Source: Oceanobacter sp. 1_MG-2023 (GTDB lineage: Bacteria; Pseudomonadota; Gammaproteobacteria; Pseudomonadales; Oceanobacteraceae). From it: DNA of 64,000 bases. Shown piece after piece: positions 40,917 to 49,404 of the stretch; position 1 is the stretch's first letter; every line of letters begins with the position of its first letter. A program made the translations under genes and the position numbers. The stretch covers positions 94,518-158,517 of the forward strand of contig NZ_JAUYWA010000006.1 in the NCBI RefSeq assembly GCF_030689025.1, in the 5' to 3' direction. Below the pieces are notes generated by a model. That model had not been told where the DNA came from and searched no databases. It saw nothing but the letters and a program-made list of their open reading frames with translations.

Positions 40917-41240
40917 CCCAACAGAGCAACATGCCGACCGGCGGACACGGAATGCCGCCTGTCGGGCACGGACGCTAGCCGACGACTACGCGCCACTCCA
41001 CGGTCTCTACGGCATGCAAATGCACAACTCTCCTGCCTGACAGCCACAAACAGAGCCGTATAAAAATCTGTCATTCCGGGCCGGCCCCGGAATCCGACGG
41101 CCACGGACAGGGCCGCTCCCCACGTAAATTCAAATCCTTCCAGAACCGAACCACCAGGCATCCATCCATTCGCAATCACTGCTCCTTCTGCGGGATTGTC
41201 CGCTGTGTCGAATAAGACCCATTAACAAATTGATTATTTA
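40917..41240. repeat. valS downstream hairpins, REP-like
   Basis: CCGAC-c-GGCGG (40934-40944) pairs with CCGCC-t-GTCGG (40955-40965), a GC-rich hairpin just after valS. ATTCCGGG (41073-41080) pairs with CCCGGAAT (41086-41093). The surroundings look like a dispersed intergenic palindrome rather than a gene. No U-tract; may act as rho-independent-like pause or mRNA end protection. No gene seen. Confidence 0.45.
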
Positions 41241-41269
41241 TTGACCTGAATGGTTGAGATATTGATAAT
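41241..41269 (+). promoter_or_regulatory. Promoter of the BMP-family gene
   Basis: TTGACC (41241-41246), a 17-bp spacer and GATAAT (41264-41269) form a good sigma-70 promoter. The expected transcription start is near 41276, directly before the palindrome at 41279. Confidence 0.7.
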
Positions 41270-41278
41270 CCCCGCAAG

Positions 41279-41294
41279 CTGACCATATGGTCAG
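41279..41294 (+). promoter_or_regulatory. RutR-like operator
   Basis: CTGACCATATGGTCAG is a perfect 16-bp palindrome covering the predicted transcription start. Its core TGACCA-NN-TGGTCA is that of the RutR repressor of pyrimidine use. A TetR-type repressor bound here would block the promoter. No such regulator gene is in the window. Confidence 0.6.
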
Positions 41295-41330
41295 GTTTTG
41301 CAACCAAGCATTCTCAGGTCATTAATCGTG

Positions 41331-42455
41331 ATGAATATCAAACCCGTTTCCCTGCTCAGCCATATTGGTTCTGCCACTACCCGATTCGCCTTCTTCGCTG
41401 CCGTACTGGCCATTGGCTTATTACCAATCATCCTTTCCAGTACCGCTTATGCCTCCCCCATCAAAGCTGCCTTCATATTGGTCGGCCCAGCCGATCATGT
41501 TGGCTGGAGCTATTCTCATAACCAGGGACGTCTTGCGATAGAAAGAACATTTGGCGATAAAGTCGAAACAGAAGTCGTTGAATTTGTTCCGGAAGGACGC
41601 TCTTCACGTGAGGTATTACAAGACCTGGCAGACCGAAACGATATCGTATTTGCTACTTCGTTTGGTTATATGGTTTCCACCGAGAGCATTGCCCGCGATA
41701 ATCCCAATGTCATTTTTGAACACGCCACTGGATCCCGCCAAGGTGGAAACCTGGGCAATTACGCGACTCGAGCCTATCAACCCAGATACCTCTCTGGCCT
41801 GATTGCTGGCAGCATGACCAAAAATGGCAAAATTGGTTACGTTGCTGCGCATCCAATACCGGAAGTTATCCGTGGCATCAATGCATTCACCATGGGAGTC
41901 AGGGAAGTTAACCCAACGGCTGAAGTCGAAGTACTCTGGACCTATAAATGGTACGACCCGGAAAAAGATGTTGAGCTGGCCAATCAGTTGATTGAATCCG
42001 GTGTTGATTTATTAACACACCATACCGACTCATCCGCCATTGCCGAAATCGCCGAGCAGAAAAACGTTTATGTTATCGGCTACCACTCAGATATGCGTCC
42101 ATTTGCACCCAGCAAACACCTGGCGTCGGTTGTTCATAACTGGGGGCCTTATTATATCAATCGCATTCAAGCCCTGTTAAACAACACCTGGAAGCCCGAC
42201 AGTGAATGGACTGGCATGGCAGAGTCTACCTCTCAGCTGGTTTCAATCAGCCCTGAAATTCCCGCGGATATACGCCGGCTGGTAGCCAATAAGCAACAAG
42301 AAATAATGTCCGGCCAATACTCAGTATTTGCTGGCCCGATTAAAAGCTATCGTGGCAGCACCCGCATCAAGGAAGGTAAAGAATTATCTGACGATCAGCT
42401 ATTACGGATGAACTGGTACGTAGAAGGTGTCACAGGCTCGTTATTGGCTTTCTAG
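41331..42455 (+). CDS. BMP/PnrA-family solute-binding protein
   Basis: A 374-residue periplasmic binding protein with a signal peptide ending near TAYAS. The mature protein has the family hallmarks GPADHVGWSYSHNQGRLAIE, ATSFGYMVSTESIA, NPNVIFEHATG and the GLIAGSMTKNGKIGYVAAHP segment. BMP-family proteins bind nucleosides or nucleobases for ABC importers. No permease or ATPase gene is next to it. The ATG at 41331 was chosen over TTG 41298, which lies within the promoter/leader. The RutR-like operator suggests a pyrimidine-related ligand (inference). Confidence 0.88.
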   Translation: MNIKPVSLLSHIGSATTRFAFFAAVLAIGLLPIILSSTAYASPIKAAFILVGPADHVGWSYSHNQGRLAIERTFGDKVETEVVEFVPEGRSSREVLQDLADRNDIVFATSFGYMVSTESIARDNPNVIFEHATGSRQGGNLGNYATRAYQPRYLSGLIAGSMTKNGKIGYVAAHPIPEVIRGINAFTMGVREVNPTAEVEVLWTYKWYDPEKDVELANQLIESGVDLLTHHTDSSAIAEIAEQKNVYVIGYHSDMRPFAPSKHLASVVHNWGPYYINRIQALLNNTWKPDSEWTGMAESTSQLVSISPEIPADIRRLVANKQQEIMSGQYSVFAGPIKSYRGSTRIKEGKELSDDQLLRMNWYVEGVTGSLLAF

Positions 42456-42720
42456 CCTACAGGGGACATCCATTTAATCCGGTGCTCACTCTGGGCTACC
42501 GGATGGTTTCGAATCACGAAGCCGATTGGCCAGCCTGTTGACCCGGGGAACGAGGCATTGCAACCGCGACCCGGATCACCAGACAGCCATTCCGCTGGCA
42601 GGCAAGAGGGTTATCATGGGGCAATACCTTGCCCCGGCCGGTAAACTTAACTCCCCCTGATTTGGTATCAAGGAACGATGCTCTGCTGCCACAGCCATTT
42701 AACCCGATCAGAGCAGGCGG
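42456..42720. other. Convergent intergenic region with a hairpin
   Basis: 265 bp between two convergent genes. ATCCGGT (42477-42483) pairs with ACCGGAT (42498-42504), a possible weak terminator for the BMP gene. Nothing else recognised. Confidence 0.35.
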
Positions 42721-43701
42721 TTACGGCTGATCCATACCAAAACGTTTCAGGCGTTCATTAGTGCCGTAATAAAAGTCTCGCAGCTTTTGGGGCACGCTAT
42801 TAAAGTCGGCTTCGGTGTAGGTTTTCACGCTAACGCCCTCCCCGCGCAGTTGCTTCAGGTCGGCTTGCTCCGCTTTTTCCAAGCCAGCAAAAGTTGCCTG
42901 CTCTGCCTGGGTAAAGGCCGTACTGATGGCCTGCTGCTGTTCTGGCGTTAACGCATCCCACCAGCTTCTGGACACCACAAACACTCCGGGAAAAGCCATA
43001 TGCCTGGTGTACATCAGGTTGGGAGCCTGGGTAGACAGCTGCAAATCAACCGCCGTAGCCAGGTCGATATCAATAGCGTCGATTTTTTCCTGTTCAAACC
43101 AGAGGCGTATATCCTGAATCTGGATCGGTTGCGGATCGGCCCCCAATTGCCGATACCAGTTGTAGAATACGTCGTTGGGGAAGGTGCCTACTTTTTTGCC
43201 TTTCAAATCCTGGACAGAGGCCATCGCCGCCGGCGACATAATCACCCGCATACCGGAAAAGGCATACCCCAACGCCACCAGATTGTGGCGCTCCAGACCG
43301 ACCAACATGGTTTTGGCATCATCCCGCTGCGCCGCCCGACGTAACTGCCCGGTATCGGCGAACTGGTATGGCATCAGCCAGCCATTCAACGCAGGATCAA
43401 GCGTGGTCAGTGAACCAACCGCAACAATCGCCGCCTGTAGCTGTCCTCGCCCTAACAGTTCGATAATGCTGGACTCTCCACGGACTTTGGCGAAGCGGGA
43501 TTCACGCACCCGAATAGTATTGCCAGAGCTGCTTTCTACGGTATTTTTAAACTGTTGCATCAGCCTGGACCAGGCGTGATCTGGTGTTGTGATCATGCCA
43601 AAGCGAATGGTCTCGGCAGCCGCGCTGGTCGCCGTGACCATGAGTAGCAGTGCCAATATGATTGTTCGGTGCTGTTGCTGCCTTGTTATTATTTTTATCA
43701 T
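42721..43701 (-). CDS. Orphan TRAP-type solute-binding protein (DctP family)
   Basis: 326 residues with a signal peptide (ILALLLMVTATSAAAE). The DctP pattern is present: IRFGMITTPDHAWSRLMQQF, ELLGRGQLQAAIVAVGSL, VQDLKGKKVGTFPND with the usual VFYNWYRQLGADPQPI, and DAIDIDLATAVDL. TRAP receptors bind organic acids and hand them to DctQ/DctM membrane subunits. Neither is adjacent, so it either serves a distant transporter or acts as a sensor. Confidence 0.88.
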   Translation of the reverse strand: MIKIITRQQQHRTIILALLLMVTATSAAAETIRFGMITTPDHAWSRLMQQFKNTVESSSGNTIRVRESRFAKVRGESSIIELLGRGQLQAAIVAVGSLTTLDPALNGWLMPYQFADTGQLRRAAQRDDAKTMLVGLERHNLVALGYAFSGMRVIMSPAAMASVQDLKGKKVGTFPNDVFYNWYRQLGADPQPIQIQDIRLWFEQEKIDAIDIDLATAVDLQLSTQAPNLMYTRHMAFPGVFVVSRSWWDALTPEQQQAISTAFTQAEQATFAGLEKAEQADLKQLRGEGVSVKTYTEADFNSVPQKLRDFYYGTNERLKRFGMDQP

Positions 43702-44078
43702 TGCTGATCCATGCCATTACGTGGAGCGGTCGTTCGTTCACCAGAGTCATGCATCTTCGTCCGTCCACCGGAGCGTCTTTTAGGTGTGTTACGGCAACCT
43801 CTGGCTATTGCTGTTCCTGCAGCCAGATGACGTATCTGGGCATAGAGAGCCAGCATCTCTCGACCCGCGGATAACAGGAATAATACTTAAGGGCTTGAAT
43901 CGCACTCCTTTAGCCCGACCAAATCACTACTACTTTTGCTGCAATACCTGCCACGACTTCCCCATAAGTATTTCAACCGGGTTGGGTTGTTTACGGTCAA
44001 ACACAATGTTTTAAATATGAACCAATTCGTTTTACAGCAAAATTTTTGCCAACAATGCAATCACGCTTACGCGAGCTA

Positions 44079-44153
44079 TGTCATAAAGCCTACAATTCCA
44101 TCCATCTGGACAGTGTCATAAAACTTACATTCTGTTGTCATCAATATGACAAA
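44079..44153 (+). promoter_or_regulatory. TGTCAT repeats upstream of bacteriohemerythrin 2
   Basis: TGTCATAAAGCCTACAATTC (44079-44098) and TGTCATAAAACTTACATTC (44114-44132) are spaced direct copies. GTCATCAATATGAC (44136-44149) is an inverted repeat close to the FleQ consensus GTCANTAAATTGAC. They lie 50-120 bp upstream of the sigma-54-like promoter, where enhancer-binding proteins act. The first two also resemble Pho-box half-sites. Confidence 0.4.
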
Positions 44154-44200
44154 TAAACCCTGTTCTCATTTTCAACCCATTGATTTAAAAGAACTTAATA

Positions 44201-44217
44201 TTGGAATGCCTTTTGCT
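44201..44217 (+). promoter_or_regulatory. Sigma-54-like promoter of bacteriohemerythrin 2
   Basis: TTGGAATGCCTTTTGCT has GG and GC exactly 10 bp apart and keeps TGG...TTGCT of the TGGCAC-N5-TTGCW consensus. Transcription would start near 44227, just before AAAGGAGG (44234-44241) and ATG 44249. TATACT nearby lacks a -35 at proper spacing. Confidence 0.45.
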
Positions 44218-44248
44218 GTACTAGCGTATACTTAAAGGAGGAATACAC

Positions 44249-44695
44249 ATGCAACAGTTCCAGTGGGTGCCCGGATTCGAAACAGGAATCGATGTAGTTG
44301 ACTCTCAACACAAGCGAATTTTTGAGTATATCCTCGAGGTCGACAAGGCGATAAAGATGAAAAACCCGGAATCTGTAAAACAGATTGCCCGGTCTCTGAT
44401 CGACTATTCCATCTCACACAATGCCTTTGAAGAGACTCTGATGGAGCGCGCTGGCTACCCCATCCTTGATGCTCACGCCAAAGTGCACGAAGCCTTTCGT
44501 GATCGCGCTTTGTCCTACAATCAACGTCTAGAAAACGGCGAAGACTGTTTCAAGGTTGCCAAAGAAGTCCGCTCAGACATCGGCTTGTGGCTCACCAATC
44601 ATATCCAGCGCGACGATAAGGATTATGTCCCTTACGTCCGCAAATCACTCGAAGGCGGGTTTGTCGGCCGTATGGTGAAACGCTTTTTTGCCTGA
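44249..44695 (+). CDS. Bacteriohemerythrin 2
   Basis: 148 residues, the same length as copy 1 and with all di-iron ligands (H21, H57, E61, H76, H80, H118, D123). The start follows a strong AAAGGAGG. The spacing between ligands is identical to copy 1. The upstream region differs completely from copy 1, so the paralogs are probably expressed under different conditions. Followed by a strong terminator. Confidence 0.95.
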   Translation: MQQFQWVPGFETGIDVVDSQHKRIFEYILEVDKAIKMKNPESVKQIARSLIDYSISHNAFEETLMERAGYPILDAHAKVHEAFRDRALSYNQRLENGEDCFKVAKEVRSDIGLWLTNHIQRDDKDYVPYVRKSLEGGFVGRMVKRFFA

Positions 44696-44713
44696 TTGAT
44701 ACAATCCCAGGCA

Positions 44714-44756
44714 GTGGCAATTCCCTCAACCCTCAGGGCAATTGCCACCCTTTTAC
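44714..44756 (+). terminator. Terminator after bacteriohemerythrin 2
   Basis: GTGGCAATT (44714-44722) pairs with AATTGCCAC (44740-44748), extended inward by CC/GG pairs, and is followed by CCTTTTA. It lies between convergent genes. Confidence 0.7.
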
Positions 44757-44801
44757 GCTGCCAGTCAGCTTTCCAAGCAATCCGATCACCGCTTAACAAC
44801 C

Positions 44802-46157
44802 TTATAGAGTTATCAGATACCCATACCCATACAAGGTTGCGCAGCACAGCGGCAACATCAGCAACGCGTAATAACGATTGGCCCACATCATGGCACGGGC
44901 GCTCATACCAAAACGCGCCTGCAAACTCAGTTGAATACCCGACAGTGGCGAAATCCCTACGCCAATGGCCCACCCCATCAAAAAGGTCAAACCGAGCAGG
45001 TTCGGGTCATCCACGCTACCCGCCAACAAACTGCCCGCCAGCACAACACTGGTCACTGGATGCATCCCCGCAATCGCGGCGATAACCAGCACCAACAGGG
45101 TGACACAGGCTTCTAAAGCACCAAACTGAGCGGGAGCAACGGATATATCCAAGGCATTCATACTGGCTGACACCCCCGCCGCCAGGACTGCCGCCCCGAG
45201 AAACAAGGCAATTTCACTGCACATGCCAGGCAGTCCCACCCGGATATGTTGCACAATGTCTTTGGCACCTTTTCCGCCTCGCGTCAGCAGCAGCCAGATC
45301 AACGAAAATACAATGGCAATCAGGGTAACAAGCGTCAGTACCGCCAGTTCTGGCCAGATCCAGTGGCTGACGATCACCAGTACCGCCAATACCAACGGCA
45401 TCCAGAGCGACGACCAGCGCAAAGGGTAGCCGATGGCGTTTTTCGCTGCCGGGTTACGGCGAATCTCCCAGGCAGAAAACAGCAGCGCCACCAATGCCAA
45501 CGGCAAACCAAACAGCACCAGTGTTATTAATTGCGCCCCCGGAGCGCTCAGCAACGTCAATCCCATCGCTGCAAAGAAAGGTGACCAAAAAGCGCAGGCC
45601 GAAAAGGCTCGCAACAGCACCATGCCCTGTTCGGGTTGCAAGGGCTGATGCTGACGAGCATGGGCCAGACGGTCACCAACAATCAGTGCGGCAGAGATAT
45701 TCAATACCGATGCAATCAGATGAGTACTGAACAAGGTTTTTTGCAGCGCCTGGACGCCTTGTGGCAACCGTTCTGTGGCACTCATTCCCGCCAACGCCAC
45801 CAGCCGTAAAAAACTGACGCCAATGATCATCGCCAGCAACATCTGATTACCCTCAACTGCCTTGAGCCAATACGAGGCAGAGGACCCCTGCCAGGCAGCA
45901 AAGACCAGCCCGGCAACACCCACCAGCATCAGCCCGCCAATCTGTCGGCGTTGGGACGCTTTTATCTGAGGGATCAACAAGGCCGTTGCGATCCACAGCG
46001 GTACACCAGCCACCCAGGCTGGAAAATCGATCAACAGCGCGTTGGTCAACACCAGTACCAACGCCAATAACAACAGCCAGCCCGCTAACGGGGGAGTACC
46101 GGCGCCAGTATTCAGCCAGCGCCGCAAACAAGTAAGGAACCACAAAGGGGAAGACAT
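44802..46157 (-). CDS. Multi-spanning membrane transporter, ion-transporter-like
   Basis: 451 residues with about 11-13 hydrophobic helices. Features include re-entrant-like Gly/Pro-rich stretches (GMHPVTSVVLAGSLLAG, WAIGVGISPLSGIQLSLQ) similar to those in anion permeases of the IT superfamily. Exact family and substrate not recognised. The ATG at 46157 is preferred to TTG 46205. No co-transcribed partner. Confidence 0.6.
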   Translation of the reverse strand: MSSPLWFLTCLRRWLNTGAGTPPLAGWLLLLALVLVLTNALLIDFPAWVAGVPLWIATALLIPQIKASQRRQIGGLMLVGVAGLVFAAWQGSSASYWLKAVEGNQMLLAMIIGVSFLRLVALAGMSATERLPQGVQALQKTLFSTHLIASVLNISAALIVGDRLAHARQHQPLQPEQGMVLLRAFSACAFWSPFFAAMGLTLLSAPGAQLITLVLFGLPLALVALLFSAWEIRRNPAAKNAIGYPLRWSSLWMPLVLAVLVIVSHWIWPELAVLTLVTLIAIVFSLIWLLLTRGGKGAKDIVQHIRVGLPGMCSEIALFLGAAVLAAGVSASMNALDISVAPAQFGALEACVTLLVLVIAAIAGMHPVTSVVLAGSLLAGSVDDPNLLGLTFLMGWAIGVGISPLSGIQLSLQARFGMSARAMMWANRYYALLMLPLCCATLYGYGYLITL

Positions 46158-46315
46158 CCAGAATCCGACAGATTGAGCAGAAAAAACGTGATTGATAATA
46201 ACCAAAGAACACGATCAGGTGATCAGGTTACAACGAGCAGCAATAACAGCAAGGTGAAATCCAACCGAGATCAAGAATGGCACCGATGCTGCAGCAACAA
46301 ATACCAAGACCGCAT

Positions 46316-46340
46316 ACCACACCACACCACACCACACCAC
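46316..46340 (+). repeat. Pentanucleotide repeat (ACCAC)5 before alkB
   Basis: Five perfect ACCAC units end 10 bp before the ATG at 46351, where a ribosome-binding site would normally be. Slippage would shift promoter or leader spacing, and any start further upstream would be out of frame. Confidence 0.75.
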
Positions 46341-46350
46341 AAACCGTACA

Positions 46351-46986
46351 ATGAGAAACGCCGTCGTGAGCCATGTTACCAAAACACCATCATCCAACAC
46401 TGCTGAAAGCCTCACCGACGCTGGACTACATTATATTGGCCCCCTGATGACACCAGCAGAAGCCGATGCCTGGCAAGGCTGGCTTCTCAACAATATTACC
46501 TGGAGTGATGACGGCTACGAAGCATTTGGGCGGCGCTTCCCGATCCCGCGACGACAGGCCTGGTTTGCCGATGAGGGGATTTGTTATCGCTATTCTGATA
46601 ATTTATTACCCACCCAACCGTGGCCAGAACCTTTGCAGCACCTGCGCCAGCAAGTGGAAACCCAGACCCGGCAGCGTTTTAACTCGGTACTGGCAACCCT
46701 GTATCGTTCAGGGTCAGACTCTGTTGGCTGGCATGCCGATGATGAACCGGAGCTGGGACCAGCACCAGTGATTGCTTCCCTGTCGGTGGGCGCTACACGG
46801 ATATTCCGCTTGCGGCCTAAAGTCACACCAGAACAGCAACGAGCGGTTCCGATGCATAGTGGTGATCTCTGGCTGATGCAGCCGCAATGTCAGCAACACT
46901 GGGAGCACGCAGTGATCGCCGAACCCGGCGTACAACAGCCCCGTATCAACCTGACGTTTCGCTGGGTTACACCGCCATCGACCTGA
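46351..46986 (+). CDS. alkB: AlkB-family 2-oxoglutarate/Fe(II) dioxygenase
   Basis: 211 residues. The iron-binding H128-x-D130 lies in SVGWHADDEPELG. The distal His is in WEHAVIAEP, and the 2-oxoglutarate-binding arginines in RINLTFR. FPIPRRQAWFADEG and YRYSDN resemble the ALKBH2/3-like group that removes methyl groups from DNA bases. No ribosome-binding site precedes the ATG; an ACCAC repeat occupies the place. Confidence 0.88.
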   Translation: MRNAVVSHVTKTPSSNTAESLTDAGLHYIGPLMTPAEADAWQGWLLNNITWSDDGYEAFGRRFPIPRRQAWFADEGICYRYSDNLLPTQPWPEPLQHLRQQVETQTRQRFNSVLATLYRSGSDSVGWHADDEPELGPAPVIASLSVGATRIFRLRPKVTPEQQRAVPMHSGDLWLMQPQCQQHWEHAVIAEPGVQQPRINLTFRWVTPPST

Positions 46987-47021
46987 CATCGACCTGACAT
47001 CGATATTACCCGAAACCGGCT

Positions 47022-48449
47022 TTATTCACGGCCAGCCGTCTCCACCAGACAATCCGCCAGCAGCTCCGCCAGATGCATGGGCCGGGCATCGCTGTGCTGG
47101 CGTATTTGCTGACGACAGGAAAATCCATTCGCCAGGACCTGCCGGTCGCCCCGGTTACTCAGCGCGGGCAGCAAGCCTTGCTGTGCCATGGCCAGGCTGT
47201 GCTGCGCATGCTCGGCTTCCAGCCCAAAACTGCCAGCCATGCCGCAGCAGCTGGATTCGATAAAATCAAACGAATGCTCCGGAATCAGCTTCAGCACCCG
47301 CCGCACGGACTTCATCGCCCCAACGGCTTTCTGATGGCAGTGACCATGTACCAGCGTGCCGGAAACCGGACTCGACAACGGCAGATTCAAGCGCCCGGAC
47401 TTGCTCTCACGCGCAATAAACTCTTCAAACAACAGACTGTGTTTGGCTGCTGTAACCGCGGCCTCCCCCAGCCCCAATGCCTGGGCGTCATCGCGCAAGC
47501 CCAGCACACAAGAGGCTTCCAGCCCCACAATACTGTAACCCTGCTCAACCAGCGGCAATATAGCCTGAATCAGCCGACTGGCCTCCGTCCGGGCCCGATC
47601 AATCATGCCCTGTGCCAACCAGGTACGACCACAACAATATGGTCGTGCATCCTGGCTGGAACCACTGGCATGAGCATCCGGCTGCAGCAACCGCACCTGA
47701 TATCCACCTGCCTCCAGCACCGTAATGGCGGCCTCAACAATATGCGGCTCGTAATAACGCGTAAAGGTATCCACAAACATCGCAACTTTATGGCCATTAA
47801 GGTTGCCAGCAACCGCCGGACTGGTCAGCGCCTCAAGCCGCTTGGGGGAACGGACCGGCAGCTTCACCGCCGGGTTCAGACCCATCACAGGGTCCACCAT
47901 CCGACGCAGCCAGCCACTGCGGTTACGCAGCTGTATCAAGGTATCCAGCCAGGGATGCTGATGCTGCCATTGCGGCAATGAAGCCATCAGCCGGGAACGC
48001 CAACTGCGAGGCTGAAGGGCGTATTTTTGTGCCAGATATTCAGCCTTGATCAGCGGCATATCGACACTGCTTTCACACTCGCGCTTGCAGCCCTTGCAAC
48101 TGACACACAGATCCATTGCCTGCTGCAATTCCGGGTCCAGCAACGGCGCTGAATCCTGGCGCGTCGACAAGGCCGCCTTGAGCAGACGCACCCGGCCACC
48201 GGTAGCCAGATTCGGATCACCGCTGACCCGATAACTGGGGCACATCACCTGCTTGCCAGCGGCTTCGCACTGGCGACTATTGATACACGCGGCAATGGCC
48301 TTGGCGTAATGGCCGCCATATTTGGGAATATCGGCATACGCGTCCCCCATCCCCGCATCACGGTAAGCAGACCAATCCAGCTGCAGTTCAAGATCCTGAG
48401 GGGCAGATTCCGGTGACAGGCACGCTGTAGAAGTCGAAGAATCCGTCAT
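47022..48449 (-). CDS. Fe-S oxidoreductase subunit, YdiJ C-terminal-like
   Basis: 475 residues. Two Cys clusters for 4Fe-4S centres (CINSRQCEAAGKQVMCPSY, CVSCKGCKRECESSVDM) precede two CCG domains (PYCCGRTWLAQGM and SSCCGMAGSFG). HGHCHQKAVGAMKSVRRVLK matches the C-terminal half of large FAD-linked dehydrogenases such as YdiJ and GlpC/GlcF-type subunits. These pass electrons from 2-hydroxyacids to the quinone pool. Here the FAD-binding half is not fused and not adjacent. ATG 48449 preferred to an upstream TTG. Confidence 0.82.
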   Translation of the reverse strand: MTDSSTSTACLSPESAPQDLELQLDWSAYRDAGMGDAYADIPKYGGHYAKAIAACINSRQCEAAGKQVMCPSYRVSGDPNLATGGRVRLLKAALSTRQDSAPLLDPELQQAMDLCVSCKGCKRECESSVDMPLIKAEYLAQKYALQPRSWRSRLMASLPQWQHQHPWLDTLIQLRNRSGWLRRMVDPVMGLNPAVKLPVRSPKRLEALTSPAVAGNLNGHKVAMFVDTFTRYYEPHIVEAAITVLEAGGYQVRLLQPDAHASGSSQDARPYCCGRTWLAQGMIDRARTEASRLIQAILPLVEQGYSIVGLEASCVLGLRDDAQALGLGEAAVTAAKHSLLFEEFIARESKSGRLNLPLSSPVSGTLVHGHCHQKAVGAMKSVRRVLKLIPEHSFDFIESSCCGMAGSFGLEAEHAQHSLAMAQQGLLPALSNRGDRQVLANGFSCRQQIRQHSDARPMHLAELLADCLVETAGRE

Positions 48450-48774
48450 AAACAATACCAACCCGCGATAAATGTAAGCTGGTCAGAGTGCAATCTCCAT
48501 TCCTACCGACGACTGGCCAAGCAGCCCCCTGTACATGCCATCACCACATGGATTCCTTGCGCTCCGGGTCGTTACATCCCCCAGAAGAAACGTGACAAAA
48601 CCGGTCGCTGTTCCCGGCTTGTCGGCTTTGCGACAGCGCCAGCCAGCCCCCAATCGACCAGCCAGACCAACCGGCAAGAGCACCCACCGGGTCCAGAGCA
48701 GAAAATGCCATCACGTACAGATTGGTTGTGTATTTGCAATATCAGCGTCTTCCCTGCCAATGAGGTAACGCCTG
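48450..48774. other. Intergenic region, no gene seen
   Basis: 325 bp between divergent genes. Short frames lack homology and credible starts. Promoters for the Fe-S subunit and the GST gene are presumably here, but no clear pair was found. Confidence 0.35.
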
Positions 48775-49404
48775 ATGATGACGTTTTATATGACCCCCGG
48801 CTCCTGCTCGACAGGTATTCATATTCTGCTGGAAGAACTGGAACAGGTATTCAGTGCCACTGTTCTGAACCTGCCCGCGGGCGATGGACAAAAGCCGGAG
48901 TACCTGGCTATCAACCCGAAGGGCACCATTCCCACCCTGGTGCTTGATGACGGCACGGCGTTGACCGATTTTGTTGCCATTGCCTGGTGGCTGGCCCAGC
49001 GCTGGCCGAAAAAAGCCTTGTTACCAAGCGATCCGACGGCCCAGGCTGTTGCCCTCGACCGGCTCAATTATCTGGTCGGCACCCTGCATGGACACGGTTT
49101 TACCCGTATTTTTACTCCCGAGCGCTACCTGCTGCATGCGGATGATCGTGATGCCATCGAGCGCCAGGGCCGGACTCTGGTACAAAAAGGCTTCCACCAG
49201 GTTGCCCAATGGCTGGAAGCATCTCCCGGTGCATTACTGTATGAGCATTTGTCAATTGTGGATGCCGCGCTGTTTTATAACGAGTTCTGGGCCAACCGCC
49301 TGGGTATGACATTACCCAGTGCCTGCCAAATTCATTACCAGGCAATGACGCAACGCCCAACGGTACAACAAGTATTAATGGAAGAAGGATATCGACAGTT
49401 TTGA
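48775..49404 (+). CDS. Glutathione S-transferase family protein
   Basis: 209 residues. The N-terminal thioredoxin-like domain has the GST pattern: TFYMTPGSCSTGIHILLEEL, the cis-Pro in NPKGTIPTLVLDDG, and the glutathione-binding LTDFVAIAWWLA. A helical C-terminal domain follows. It starts MM with GAGG upstream. The serine in PGSCS is the likely catalytic residue, as in beta-class or related GSTs. Confidence 0.9.
   Translation: MMTFYMTPGSCSTGIHILLEELEQVFSATVLNLPAGDGQKPEYLAINPKGTIPTLVLDDGTALTDFVAIAWWLAQRWPKKALLPSDPTAQAVALDRLNYLVGTLHGHGFTRIFTPERYLLHADDRDAIERQGRTLVQKGFHQVAQWLEASPGALLYEHLSIVDAALFYNEFWANRLGMTLPSACQIHYQAMTQRPTVQQVLMEEGYRQF

Larger units (their letters stand above)
43702..44248. other. 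Long intergenic region upstream of bacteriohemerythrin 2
   Basis: About 550 bp without a credible gene. The left part presumably holds the promoter of the TRAP gene. The right part (44070-44240) carries spaced TGTCAT repeats and the sigma-54-like promoter listed separately. Confidence 0.5.

Noticed and set aside
40859..41179. A 106-codon minus-strand frame after valS
   Set aside because: It spans GC-rich palindromes and the valS 3' end, with no protein-like pattern.
44079..44132. True Pho boxes upstream of bacteriohemerythrin 2
   Set aside because: The TGTCATAAA halves fit, but the second half of each 18-bp Pho box is poor; kept only as generic repeats.
46215..46415. A 66-codon minus-strand frame with a membrane-like segment over the ACCAC repeat
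   Set aside because: The hydrophobic stretch is simply the translation of the pentanucleotide repeat; no start signal, and it overlaps alkB.
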